From Sympetrum striolatum (lineage: Eukaryota > Arthropoda > Insecta > Odonata > Libellulidae), in NCBI GenBank assembly GCA_947579665.1, contig CANPUZ010000032.1, positions 558,001-622,000 of the forward strand: a stretch of 64,000 nucleotides of DNA, in the 5' to 3' direction. The first letter of the stretch is position 1; the number at the start of each line of letters is the position of its first letter. Below are positions 47,740 to 59,049 of the stretch, in pieces. The position numbers were made by a program, and so were the translations under genes. The notes under the pieces were generated by a model that had not been told where the DNA came from, ran no database searches, and saw only the letters and a program-made list of their open reading frames with translations.

Positions 47740-48500
47740 TACCATACACTACAGCAACTTAATTCTAACTAACATAATCAAATGAATTTTGAAACGAGAC
47801 TATACGATTTTCACGCATTAAAAAAGCAATTTATTATTTTTTAATCTAATAAATTAACCTGCGTACGTTTTTTCACATTTATCCAAAAATATACTTATAA
47901 TAAAGAACATCCAAATTATCTCCTTATATTTTAGAGTTTTCGAATTAAGAAACAATTGCTATGTACCCATATTTTTTTGCATTCAAATTTTTCCCTACTC
48001 TTCCTTTTGTAATAAATAACTATAATCTCTGCTTAGTTATCCTGAAAAAGCCAATTTTAAAATATTAAATATGAAAAATCAGACTGAATAAGTGTACACT
48101 CGGAGATGGTCGCAAGTTTCGACAAGTTATTTTTAAATCGAAATTCATAAATCATTGTATTAGAGTAGCCTCCTCTTCGAAAAATATCATATTTACACGA
48201 ATTTTGAATAAAAATGATGATTCCGCTTAGCTTGTGATTTCTTCGCTTGGTTTTTATCAGTACGCTAGTTCTAAATTCGCTTAGTAGACTTTTCGCATCA
48301 CAGAATGTGATTTTTGCAAATTCGGTTTCCATAGTGACCTAGCATTGTGGGTAAATTATAATACCATTTTTGCTGCATTTTTGTCATCTAACATATTAAA
48401 AGATTGACGAAAATAAGGAGATTTCAACTGAATTTGGCAATTTGTTCCTCGCTTTGATTTATTTGGACTATTTCTCGTTTGTTATAAGTTTCGGGTAAAC
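47740..48500. other. unassigned spacer
   Basis: A 91-codon minus-strand open frame at 48,057-48,332 has no recognisable domain. The rest is AT-rich. Confidence 0.35.
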
Positions 48501-48509
48501 TGACGTACA

Positions 48510-48695
48510 AAAAAGCACGTCGTCAGAGAAAGCGCATTCACACTTCATCTGTTTCGATCGAGATTAAAATATCGTTACTCTTTTGTTTTTTTTTTAAGGG
48601 CCACCGCCTTTCCTTCGCCACACCTCCCCCCACCTACATTCTCGGCATTTACATGTCCACTATCGTCGTTCTTTTGTTTTTCAACAATCCATGAG
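48510..48695 (+). repeat. dispersed repeat pair, copy 2
   Basis: This is the partner of 38,380-38,570 in the same orientation. It differs by small indels, including a longer T run at 48,588-48,596. Confidence 0.65.
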
Positions 48696-48847
48696 ATGTT
48701 GAACCATTTGATGTTGGAGGTTTGCTACAACTTGACAACCCGCCGTTCAGCTTTTCAAAGATTTTATTTCGTATATATATATTTTGGCGATATTTCTAGG
48801 CGCCAACTATAAGTGATCTATTTTATCATGATTTTGTACCTTTTTCA

Positions 48848-48923
48848 GATATCGCGGAAGTGAATAGTGCTGCTTTCTGTCGGGACTGCGTGCTATCGAC
48901 CGTCGCCTGCTTCAATTATAATG
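48848..48923 (+). other. candidate 5' exon ending at a start codon
   Basis: A TTTGTACCTTTTTCAG acceptor-like stretch precedes a GC-richer block that ends TTATAATG, followed by GTGAGTG, a strong splice-donor match. An ATG placed directly before GT is common in first coding exons of some housekeeping genes. No downstream coding exon was recognised in this window, so this is only a candidate. Confidence 0.25.
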
Positions 48924-49109
48924 GTGAGTGTCATGTACTAAACTTTTTTCACCTTACGGGTTTTTTTAGAAATTCATTTTAGCCATACTGTATAAATCAG
49001 TGCATAATCTGTGACGTTGTGTTTCGCTTCAGACTCACTTCATTCACTTCGATCACTTATATTTCACTTTGTGGAGAAATTAGGGTATTTATAAGCTATA
49101 TATATTAAG

Positions 49110-50035
49110 GCCCGAGTGCACCAATCTCGGTTAAATCTACCGTTAGCTGACCGCGGTTAAATATTAACATGAGTTTGGAGTGCACCAACAGTAACCGAGG
49201 TTAGCTGACGGCCGATTAACGTCCCTGTGAATACGTTGAGTACCGCTTAGTGCTCGCCTTACAGTATATCGCAATTCATTTGTCTTTGTTATTGGTATAT
49301 TGGACGACTAGTAAATAGTGATATAAGTGGACTCACAGGTGTGTACACTTTTTCAGTGGAACAAATAGTAAAGAATCGCTGTAAAAGATGGACGTAAACG
49401 ATAAAAAAGGCAGAGAACTCCTAATTTTAGTAAATATGAAGCTGAACTATGATTTAATTATCGAGTATTCATGGTGAAGTAATGGCACCGAGAGAACCAT
49501 TAAAACGCCGTCCATACAGTGCATTAGATTTATTTCATTTAATGCTATAATGAATTTCTAATTCAGTTGGAACAACACTTCATTCATTTGTTTTTGCGCT
49601 GTTAAGGCTGTCTTAAAGTCCGATAAAATAAATCGCAGCGAGGCGGATTGAAATTGAAATGCCGAAGACATGAATAATTCAATTCGAACGAAACAATTCA
49701 TCAATTTAAACTCTCCCATGTCTGATTTAACTTCGTTCATTTGCAGGGCGGAAGGTGAAATATCTTGGATTTTCCGCCTAAATCCGAATCTTAAATTAAA
49801 GACCGGATTCGTATTCTTCCGCCTTAAATAAACTACTTCACTCGCCTGAGGCATAAGTGTCCTTAGAGATTTCCTTTCCTCCGCTTTATCAAGGCGGAAA
49901 ATAGAAGAGTGATTTTTATAAGACTATTCGTAGTCGGTGAATGAGATTAAGCACGAATGAGTAAAGAAAAACCATTCTTGCCCAGTTTATCGATTTTTTC
50001 TGTTGAGATTTCGTTAATCCGCTAACCTTAGAGAA
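49110..50035. other. possible Harbinger-like end and unassigned DNA
   Basis: TTAAGGCCCGAGTGCACCAA at about 49,107 and a second GAGTGCACCAACAG at about 49,176 resemble subterminal repeats of PIF/Harbinger-type elements. The opposite end was not found. The 98-codon minus-strand frame at 49,558-49,854 contains repeated AGGCGGAA motifs and no known domain. Confidence 0.35.
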
Positions 50036-50036
50036 C

Positions 50037-50400
50037 TACGAGGGTCGTTCAATAAGTAATGCCCCATTTTTTTTTCTCAGAAATCATTGATGTAAAAGTG
50101 TTAAATTTTTGTGACAATATAGCTACATGTTTCTTCTATACATACTATTTTTCAACATAGTCTCCATCAACTTGTACGGTCTTAAGCCAGCGTGAAACAA
50201 GTGCCTGTATTCCCTGCCGGTACCAACTCTGGTCCTGAGCCATGTTTTCACCGCTTGAATTACGCTCTTATCGAAGTGTCTTCCACGCAAACCGTGTTTA
50301 AGAGGTCCGAAGTTATCCATCTCTACCAATTCCCTCTTTCTCTTTTCTCTCTCACCCACTCCTTCCTGACCATATTTCTCAAATACGGAATCGCCCATTC
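50037..50400 (-). mobile_element. mariner element, 3' part only
   Basis: TACGAGGGTCGTTCAATAAG followed by TAATGCCCCA is a mariner-type terminal repeat. Read on the minus strand, the adjoining sequence encodes FGPLKHGLRGRHF and VIQAVKTWLR, the C-terminal part of mariner transposases. The segment that should follow is frameshifted. The catalytic domain and the other terminal repeat are missing. Confidence 0.75.
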
Positions 50401-52080
50401 CATAATTTCCATTCCTGAATTAGAGAAAATAAAGGATCTATCTTGTTGTACAAAAGAGAGTTATTACTTCACAATCGGATGCAATGCATTCCTGCGTAAT
50501 TTTTACACAGTCAAAATTCATTTTCCAACGTTAGTAACTGAGTATATGTCGAGACTGGCGTAGCAGACGTGGTAAATACTCCAAATCCTCTTTCCAAGAT
50601 TTCGCCTTTTGGGCTCTCACACGTTTTGTAGCGAAAGTTAAAATCACTTTAGTAGCTTTGCGTTTCAACGATAGAATCATTCGGACGATTTTCGGTTACG
50701 CGTTTTAATTAGAAATTGCGTTAACTCGGGAAGCATTCATTGATTTATATCTAATGATATTTCGATGACTATTCAAAGAATGGTAATAATTTAAGTTTAT
50801 ATGAGGTAATTGCAGAAAATGACGGATAAAACTGCATAGTTCATCAAATCCGTAGACTGAGGTACCCTGTGTTATAATACATTCGTATTCCTGATGATTC
50901 CCTTTATGAAAAGAGATATCATTGATTGATTTATTCTTTGAATACAGACGCAGTTTTCTCTTTTAACGATTGGACTTCGTTACCGTTACAATTTATGAAA
51001 TATTCAATGTTCCAGTAAAGAGAGACGGTAGTCGTCGTGCATTACCGTATTCAAATTCGTGAAGCCTTTCCATGAAGTCATTTTGGGATTTAGCGAATAA
51101 TTAAGCGGTAAATTATATTTATTGACAATCTCTCGATAGTTTGAAGGATGTCTATGCTCGTTACATATGCATCAAAATGAACCATTCAGCTTTTAACTTT
51201 CATAACCTCAGTGGGATTTACAGCGATATATAGCTGTCTTTGTTTCAAACAGAGTACCTAAACCTCTGATGGGAGATGAATTTTAATTATGTTAGTTTCG
51301 TAAATATCGCTTTCGTCATTCCCCTTTTGAAGAGCTGGTCAATTGAGTCAACTGTGTTCCGAATCGAAGTGTCACCCGGAAGGACCGTGAATACCTGCCC
51401 CGCCTCCCTTTGCCCTTTCGCCCCTTCTTTGAACCTCCAGTTGCCCCCTCTTCGCCCCCCGCTCTCCCCCGCGTTGTGGAAAGCACTCCACGTGCCCACG
51501 CGACGTCAATCAGGCAAGTCGCTCCTTATAACAAATGTTTTCTGTCCCAAGACGTATCTTGTTCATTTTTGAGGAAGAAGCGCGTGTTTTATATTTCGGA
51601 TGTGTCAGAATCTTGTGTCTCATTCATAAGCGCCGAGTAGCTCTTAGTGGAATTTTGTTATACACGGAAGTCGTCGGAATCTTGTGACGAATTTCAAGCT
51701 CTCTCTTCCCTAGTGAAAACATAAGTTTAGCATCAATTCTATTTCCATACATTTCTTGATCTTCCATATTTGCATTCACTAATCTATAAGAGGGTAATGG
51801 GAACGTTTTAAAGACTAACATTTGCCGTCTTCTTCTGCCAACCTTCTCCTTTTGGGCGCTGGAAGTCAATCCCCAGTATGCTGCGTGTGATGCTACATTT
51901 CTTAATCCCACTAAGAAGCCGTTGTCCCACTTTGTTATTGTTTCATTTAATCCCACAACGCTAAACAAAAATAGTCGCATCTCTCGCCAAATATAGAGCA
52001 AGATCTGGTTGGTATGTGGAGATAGTTCTCAATTCCACTTTCACGAATCACACCCGCACATTCCGACTCCATAGGATTAT
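50400..52080. other. unassigned DNA with a C-rich stretch
   Basis: The stretch 51,395-51,475 is rich in C and T and makes open frames on both strands by composition. A 125-codon minus-strand open frame at 51,624-52,001 has no recognisable domain. No gene is supported. Confidence 0.4.
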
Positions 52081-52445
52081 AAATTTAAGGGAGTCGTCGT
52101 TAAAGGTCCATTGGTGTATTACAGATGGATATTTGTTTGTCCAGAGTATCCTTGGTTCGACTCTGGACGACTCGAATCGTCTCTCGTACAAAAAATGGAC
52201 GTAAAGTTCGTTTCGATCGATTGCAGACGTTTTTTTCTTCTGAGGAATTAAATCAGAAATAATGGTCGCCCAAAATTAGGATATATACCAAAACGAGGAA
52301 GATTAAATAAGGATTCTTATTTTGGTTCCAGAATATCGTATTCGAGTCTAAATTGATAGAATTTAGGCAAAAACAACGAAACTTTATTGTGATTTTGTGG
52401 GCATAAACAATTCCCTACCGACAAAGGTGATTGTTGAACTCAACT
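52080..52445 (-). repeat. family B repeat
   Basis: The copy contains the T-arm-like CCTTGGTTCGACTCTGGACG at about 52,150, then TTCTGAGGAATTAAATCAGA, GGATTCTTATTTTGGTTCCA and an AACAATTCCCTACCGAC block. The block order matches 61,860-62,290. Confidence 0.65.
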
Positions 52446-53070
52446 TTGATATGAATATGTCGGAAAGATAGGATCATAAGGAATGTATTGGTAAAAAGAG
52501 CCGAAATTTTAAATTCTTTTATAATTTATTGTTAGAGTTGAATGCATTAAGATTCACATATTTCTAACGAAAAATACAGCGTCGTATCTTTGTGGGGTTA
52601 ACAATTCGTCTGTAATAATACTAGACTATTGACTTCAGCTCGACTTCGAAGGCTGAACACGCGGAGTATCTGCTACGACATGCTTACGATGGCCTTTATA
52701 ATTGGACTTGTACTTCTCTCGAATCCGAAAGAATTGGAATACGAGCACTCATGCTTTTAGATGTGTGCACACGCAAATGGAGAAAGAGTCTCAAAGTCGA
52801 AGATTCACACAATCGAAACTCAAAACACGTGACTAACAATTGTTGCAAAATGTTGAACTTTTACTGCTCTGTAATAACGATTAAAACTAGTTAACGTTAA
52901 AGTTAACTGACTCTTGTACTTGAAGGAAAATATAATGAAATTAGTTTCCTCGTGAAAACTAATTCTACTCAAATTAGTCGAGGAATACCACAAAGTTTAT
53001 CGACAAACCCTTTAAGTTAGTTTTATTCTTGTTTGAGAAAGACGTAGTGAAAAAAATGTTTCTTGAGTAA
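52445..53070. other. unassigned spacer
   Basis: No gene or element end is recognisable. Confidence 0.35.
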
Positions 53071-53605
53071 GTTATATCCGTGGTGAGTTTCTGTAAGGGA
53101 TGGACGTAGAGTTGGTGTTAGCGCAGGATCTGTTACATTTACAGAAATGAATTGGAAATAATGTTCATACGAAGTCGAGTACCGAAATAAAGGAAATTTA
53201 ATCAAGTTTCCTATTTTGGTCGTAGAATATGGTTTTGGGATCGGAATTATGACAAACATGGCATAGAAAGGTATGCGAAAACACGACGGTCCATTTTGAT
53301 AATAGGACCAGGTTCGACCCCAGAACGTTCGGAAAGGCTTTCATAAGAAATTACGTTTTATTGTATTAAAATGAAACATGCATGGAACGCGTTTCTTCTT
53401 TCGCGAATTTAAATTGGAACTATTGATCATATGAAATGAAAACAAGCACCAAAAGAAGGGAAAATTTAATATAGAGTCTAATTTCGACATTGAACATACT
53501 TCTTGAGTTCAAACTACGAGATATATGGCGAAATAAACGATGTGAAATTTTGCAGTATATATAAACCAGTCCCCCTGACGACGATTGCTGAGCGTTCTCC
53601 CACAA
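53070..53605 (-). repeat. two adjacent family B copies
   Basis: A partial copy at about 53,070-53,290 (TTTCCTATTTTGGTCGTAGA) is followed by a second at 53,310-53,605. The second has the T-arm-like CAGGTTCGACCCCAGAACG and a GTCCCCCTGACGACGATTG block at its end. They lie just beyond the polyadenylation signal of the NACHT gene, so they may sit in or next to its 3' region. Confidence 0.65.
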
Positions 53606-53641
53606 TAAAACACGGGGAATTCAGGCCCATCAAAGTATTAT

Positions 53642-53647
53642 TTTATT
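53642..53647 (-). terminator. AATAAA polyadenylation signal of the NACHT gene
   Basis: On the minus strand AATAAA lies about 180 bp downstream of the stop codon at 53,827. Position and strand fit the NACHT gene. This single hexamer in AT-rich DNA could also be chance. Confidence 0.45.
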
Positions 53648-53826
53648 TACATATATACATAAATTTAGAGCTGATATGATTATGTATTAGTTCAGAGTAC
53701 ACTTTTGTATCAATACATACATATATATCACTTACACATCAATTCATAGCCTTTTTACATGACAAAAAGGCCAATTTGACTATATATATATAAACTAAAA
53801 AAATTGAAATATTATCTGTAATCATT

Positions 53827-56800
53827 TTAATGTTCCTCTTGCATTATTTCCGTTTCACTTTCCTTCAAGAGTTCTTCGAACAAGTCTTTCTCTAAAATTC
53901 CTTCAAAATATTTACTTATTTTTTCCATATCTTTATAATCCATTTGTAGAAATGTTTTTCCCTCGTTATTCCTCACCCTCAATAACTTATTAAGAACATC
54001 AATTGAAACCTTAATTTGCGTCAAATAGAAAACATGGTATACATCATTTGCTTCATGGATATCTGACTCCATCATGGAATGGAAGAATGTGTTCCCATCG
54101 TTGTCTTGTGCCAGAAGAAACTCATCAAAACGACTGTCACATCTTAGCAACTGATGTGCATAATCTATTAAATCCGTTGGGTTCGTTCCCTTACGTCTTG
54201 CAGCATAATGCAAACATGTCTGGCCTGCTACAGTTCTCTCCAACAAAAGGTTTGCTATTTCATTTTCACACAAATACAAATGGAGAAAAGTAAATTATTG
54301 TCTATGATTATTACCAGCAGCAAAATGAAATATGTTTTCATTATCACCATTTTTACTTTTAAGCAACTGTTTGAAAAACTCATCGCCAATAACTTCCTTC
54401 AAAATATTCAAATTGTATTTTAATATGTTAGAGGAATTATATTGAAATAAGGAATGAATTATATTACTATTATTGTTATCTTTGCTGAAGAGCAATTTCT
54501 TAGTCTCCTCTTTTCCTAAAATATTGGCACAAAATTGAATAATAGGATCTAGAATTTTATCTCCACAAGCAGCTAAATGAAATATGTTTCTATTATCACT
54601 ATCTTTACTTTTGAGCAAATCTTTGATACTGTCTTCACCAATAATTTCCATTACACTATTCAAATTGTCTATTAACATTTCAGGGGAATTATATGTAACT
54701 AAGAAAAGAATTATATTACAATCATTGTTCTCTTTGCTGAGGAGCAATTCCTTAGTCTCCTCTTTTCCTAAAATATTGTCACAAAATTGAATAATACCAC
54801 CTAGAATTTTATCTTTACAAGCAACGAAGTGAAATATGTTTTTATTATCACAATCTTTACTTTTAAGCAACTGTTTGAAATCTTCTAAACCAGTAATTCC
54901 CTTAACACTATTCAAATTGTCTATTAGTAATTCAGGGGAGTTAGATTTAAAAAATGTATGAAATACATTGCAATCACTTTTATTTTTGGAAAGGAGCAAT
55001 TCCTTCATTTCCTCTTTTTCCAAATATTTACCAAAAAATTGTATAATTTCATCAAAATTCTTATTTTTAGCAACTAAATGAAGTGCATTACTTAATTCGT
55101 TATCTTTACTCGTTAAGAACTGTTTCATGGTATAATTCTCTATCAAAACATTCTTTATGACATTCAAATGTGTCACCGTTAGCGTGAGTGGACATTTTTT
55201 TATAAAAATATGTATTAAGTAATCACCATTAGAATCACAACTAAGGAGACATTCTTTCAGTTGTTCAGTGAGAAAACATTCCTTTAATATTCTGATCACT
55301 TTTTCAAATGGATGGACTTTTTCATGCATATAATCAGTTTCATAAAAAGATCTCCGGATTAAGCTAAACTTAAGATCATTGTCTAACAAGATTTCTGTTT
55401 CATCGTGAAAAACATTGTGCAATTCTTTGATTAAACTGCAGAATTTATCTATACCTGCATTGAATATAAAATCATCTATTTCGATTTTATACTCAAAACT
55501 TTTAATTATGGTTTCCAAAAATTGCTCCTTACTTCCTAAACGATCTCTGAAAAACTTTAAAATACGAGCAGATATTTCTACTTTTTCATTCCACATAACA
55601 TTGTAAAGTAAACCTCTTTTGCGTGAATCCTTTTGACTTAACAACAGCACAAGACGCGTATCTTCCTTATCAATATCTTCTCCCCTTCTTTTGCTTCTCT
55701 TATGCAAGCTACTCCCAGGTCCCCCATCACTTCCAAGTGGAATGCATTCAGTCAGTACATCGATTACTTCATCAGCACTCTCTGCAAATCTCACAAAATG
55801 TAGAAATAAAATAGAGTTAATCTCAAAATTTCTATTCAACAGATGTATCATCATTGAAACAGTGAGAAAACCCCCAACATGACTCATACTCTCTATTCTT
55901 GATTCAATTTCCTCAAACAACTTATTTGCCACGCTTACCTCTACATTTTGTTCAAAATTCACAACCAAATTTTTTATGATCTTAGCAGCACAATAACTAT
56001 CAGAATTATAACGGATAGTCAATATTTGAGCCCTTTCCATTACATCTGAAAGACAGCTTATTTTTAAGAATTCCTTTGAAACTTTCTCAAAATTATTATT
56101 TTCCAATGAACTGGAGAGAAATCTTCTAATTACTGCGTACTTATCGTCAGATATCAGTTTTATTAATCCCTCTTTTTGTACGTTTTTCCTCACCGATTCA
56201 GCAATGAAAAATTCAGCGAACGTCTGGTGGATAAAACGTATTTCTCCTCCATATTCGTCCACCACTCCAAGACCAATGCAGAGTTCAAAGTCATCCAAAT
56301 CTGAGGCAAGACATACTTTTCCCTCATTTATTAACAGAATTGACAAATTCGTGTGAATTCTAAATGCTTTCTTTCTTGTTTTTTTCACCATCTTTTCTTT
56401 CACTTCACCTTCCTTCCTCAGATTATGTTTTTCTTCAATATATATTAGTATCTTCTGATCTAAGAACTTATTGTAAAGGCTGTAGATATCATATGCGGTT
56501 TCAACATTTAAATTATTATTGAAATGGATGCTCCCAATCATATAAAGATGCAATGGAATTCCTATGAACTCCAGCGTTTCCATATCCAACGAAGACTTCT
56601 CTAGAATATACTTAGCAAATTTTGTGAAATCTAAATGTTCTATATCAGATATAATTGAATTTAAGTTCTTCTCCAGATCTATTTCTTTAAGTGCATGTAT
56701 TAGCTCTTGGTATTCTAACACAGTCCCTTCTTTTTTTGATTTATCAATGATATTTTGAATTTTTTCTTTTACATCTTTCTTGCATCTCTGTTGTCCTTTA

Positions 56801-58668
56801 CCCTTTGGATCCTTTAGTTTGTTCTTCCACAACTTATTCATGAATTCATTTTGATATTCCTTTGATAGAGGCACCAATCGATGCGAGTATGTGTCCAAAG
56901 TTTTCTCCAATTCTTCCTGTTGATGCTTTCTTGTCGTTATTATCAACTTAACAGCAGTCTTTTCCTTTAGAGTGGAAAGGATTTTAAGAGCACTGTTCAC
57001 GTATTTCGATGGAATCACGTCATAACCATCAAAAAATATGAAACAGCGCCCTGCTCTACCGCTGAATTTCTTGAAAAGGTGTTTCTCAAAACCGCCATTC
57101 AATCTTAGCATTAAGCACAAGTGATCAATGACTTCTTCATCGTTACTGCTTGGATTGAGGTTAGCCAAGGAGAGAGGATCCTTCTCATCATTGGAAAACT
57201 TACTGAAATCGATTCTCCATATCCATGAATCGGACCTGTTTTTCCTCACAGTACTGATAAGATTTGACACGACAGTAGATTTGCCACACCCTGCGTTATC
57301 AGATATTATGAGAATCCTTTTGATTTCCAGAAAATCCAGTATCTCCTTTTCAGAGAATGACGCTTCTTTCGTATACCTTTTGAATTCTTCGCTAGTCGAA
57401 TTTGAGTTTTTCAGATAAAACACACTCTTCTCGTGGTGTAGCCAAATAGTTGTTTTTCTTGGGTTTTTCCCTACAAAATCCATAAAACTCGTAAAATCAG
57501 TATCTCTAGAGATATATACTGATTTATCTTCCTGCATTATATCATCTGATTTCTCTATCCACTGCACCTGAACTTTACTTATCAAGCCTTCCTCGCAATC
57601 CTTCTTACTTAATCCGGACAGGAAAACACTAGTGTCTCGAGGGATATTGTCAAAAAATTCTCCATCCACCGTAGTTGCCGTAAATGCTCTCTCAATATAC
57701 GTTTCAGGAACGTAACCCTGTGAATATAGATCCTCGCCATCATCTACTTCAATTACTTCACCGATTATTTGCATAATTTCATCCTCATTGAAAGACTCGG
57801 GAAAATCTCCCTTCCTAACATATACATACTCCTCCTGTCCTTTGAATAAAAAAGTTATGACTTCCATGTTGGATTTGTATTCATCCGTCAAGTCATCCCA
57901 CTTATAATTCACAGCCCTCTCAAACTTAAACTTCTGATCAATGGACTGGGAGCTTGTAATCATTATTATTTTCATTCCCTTGATTAAGAATTCATTGAAA
58001 AAATCTAAGTAATCAATGTTGAATTTACATAGATTCAATGCCTTCTTATTCATCACGATTATCAAATAATCCCAAACATTACCTTTCAACGAATTCACAA
58101 TTTTTCCTATTTCCCTTTTTATGCATTTCCTTGAGAGGAAGAGCACTTTTTTCTTCAGAAGATCACTGTATTTCTCTTTCAATTCGTGGAAAACGTGTAA
58201 AGTGCACAGTTTTGTGCAATTCGTCGTTAACACAAAAATCCCTTCTCTCTTCAGTTCCGGATACTCTGGGAACGATGGGAAATCCTCCAAGTATTCACTG
58301 AATGGAGGAAATCCTTCTTTTAGTGGTGTTATTGTCTTTTCTTTGGGTGATATAAAATCATGCTTCTCCATCAATTCTTCCATCATCCGGTGAGGTTTCG
58401 TGTTATGTAACAGGAGGTTGTTAACACGGGCTAGATCTATTTCCAGATCATATAAGTCATCAATTTCGGAATCATGAATCTTCGCTCCTTTAGAAATAAG
58501 ATGGGCGGCTATCTCGTACTTCTCCTCTGAGAATGCATGGTACAGAGCGGAGGCTCCTTCATGTAAGAAGTACTGATCAGCTGCGTGGTTCTCCATCAGA
58601 CGATTCACGAGGTCGACGTCTCCATCCTTGATGGCCTCGTGCAATTTCCTAAACTCCTCGGCGTCCAT
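53827..58668 (-). CDS. NACHT/ankyrin STAND NTPase (NLR-like), with one in-frame stop
   Basis: From the first real ATG (58,666-58,668, good context GCAATGG; open frame upstream starts only with GTG) the gene reads 1457 codons to a TAA at 54,295-54,297. It then stays open in the same frame for 155 more codons to 53,827. Domains from that ATG: ankyrin-like pair at about 5-75 (LHEAIKDGDVDLVNRLMENH); a Rossmann-like segment at about 140-290; NACHT core with Walker A SDNAGCGKSTVV (456-467), Walker B RCFIFFDGYD (541-550) and sensor LIITTRKH (575-582); a winged-helix-like end GEIRFIHQTFAEFF (808-821); a helical region; and 84-residue ankyrin-like repeats from about 1140. The tail after the TAA adds a clear ankyrin motif (GQTCLHYAAR). 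Such proteins are ATP-driven oligomeric switches, often in innate immunity, inferred here to be cytosolic. A CTTTCTTCCAG acceptor ends at 58,718, so the 5' UTR is probably spliced. Whether the TAA is real, polymorphic or an error cannot be told from sequence alone. Confidence 0.85.
54295..54297 (-). other. in-frame TAA inside the NACHT gene
   Basis: The frame around it reads NIFHFAAGNNHRQ, stop, then FTFLHLYLCENEIANLL. The downstream 155 codons continue in exactly the same frame without another stop until the natural end, and they restore the ankyrin pattern. TAA followed by TTT is not a typical readthrough context. Confidence 0.9.
54480..55000 (-). repeat. 252-bp coding tandem repeats in the NACHT gene
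   Basis: Matching blocks (AGCAATT.CTTAGTCTCCTC on the plus strand) start at about 54,491, 54,743 and 54,995, exactly 252 bp or 84 codons apart. The first two are nearly identical over long stretches and the third is more diverged. This indicates stepwise in-frame duplication of a two-ankyrin block. Confidence 0.85.
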
Positions 58669-59049
58669 TGCAACCACTCCCAACTGCACGATGTCCACAC
58701 CACGATGATATGGCACACTGGAAGAAAGTGCAAGCTTTATTAAACAGCTGCATTGAACTGAGCAATCCGTTCCATATTGCTATTAAAGAATTACAAAAAT
58801 AAAACAGAAGAAATTCCAGTTTAACTCAATGGGGAAAGTAAATCTCGTATTTATAAGTGCAAAAGCCTTAATCTTAGTACATGCTTCATAATTGTTGGAA
58901 GATGGCAAATACATGGCTATAATTCTTTCGAAACCAATATACCAAGAAACTGAAAATATAATAGCGTCTAAAAGGTCCCAAGATCTCTCACGGTTTCTTA
59001 AATTTCAAGTCGATAAATCGGTAAAGTCCTCCAAAGAAACTCTTCATTC

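Noticed and set aside
50192..50563. 123-codon plus-strand open frame
   Set aside because: It is antisense to the mariner transposase C-terminal remnant.
51395..51500. CpG-island-like promoter
   Set aside because: The stretch is C/T-rich and not CpG-dense, and no gene or exon is supported next to it.
54048..58393. Plus-strand open frames across the NACHT gene
   Set aside because: They are antisense shadows of the long minus-strand gene and carry no domains.
58669..58716. Earlier start of the NACHT protein at 58,716
   Set aside because: That codon is GTG, not ATG, and lies immediately after a splice-acceptor-like site; the first ATG at 58,668 has a good context.
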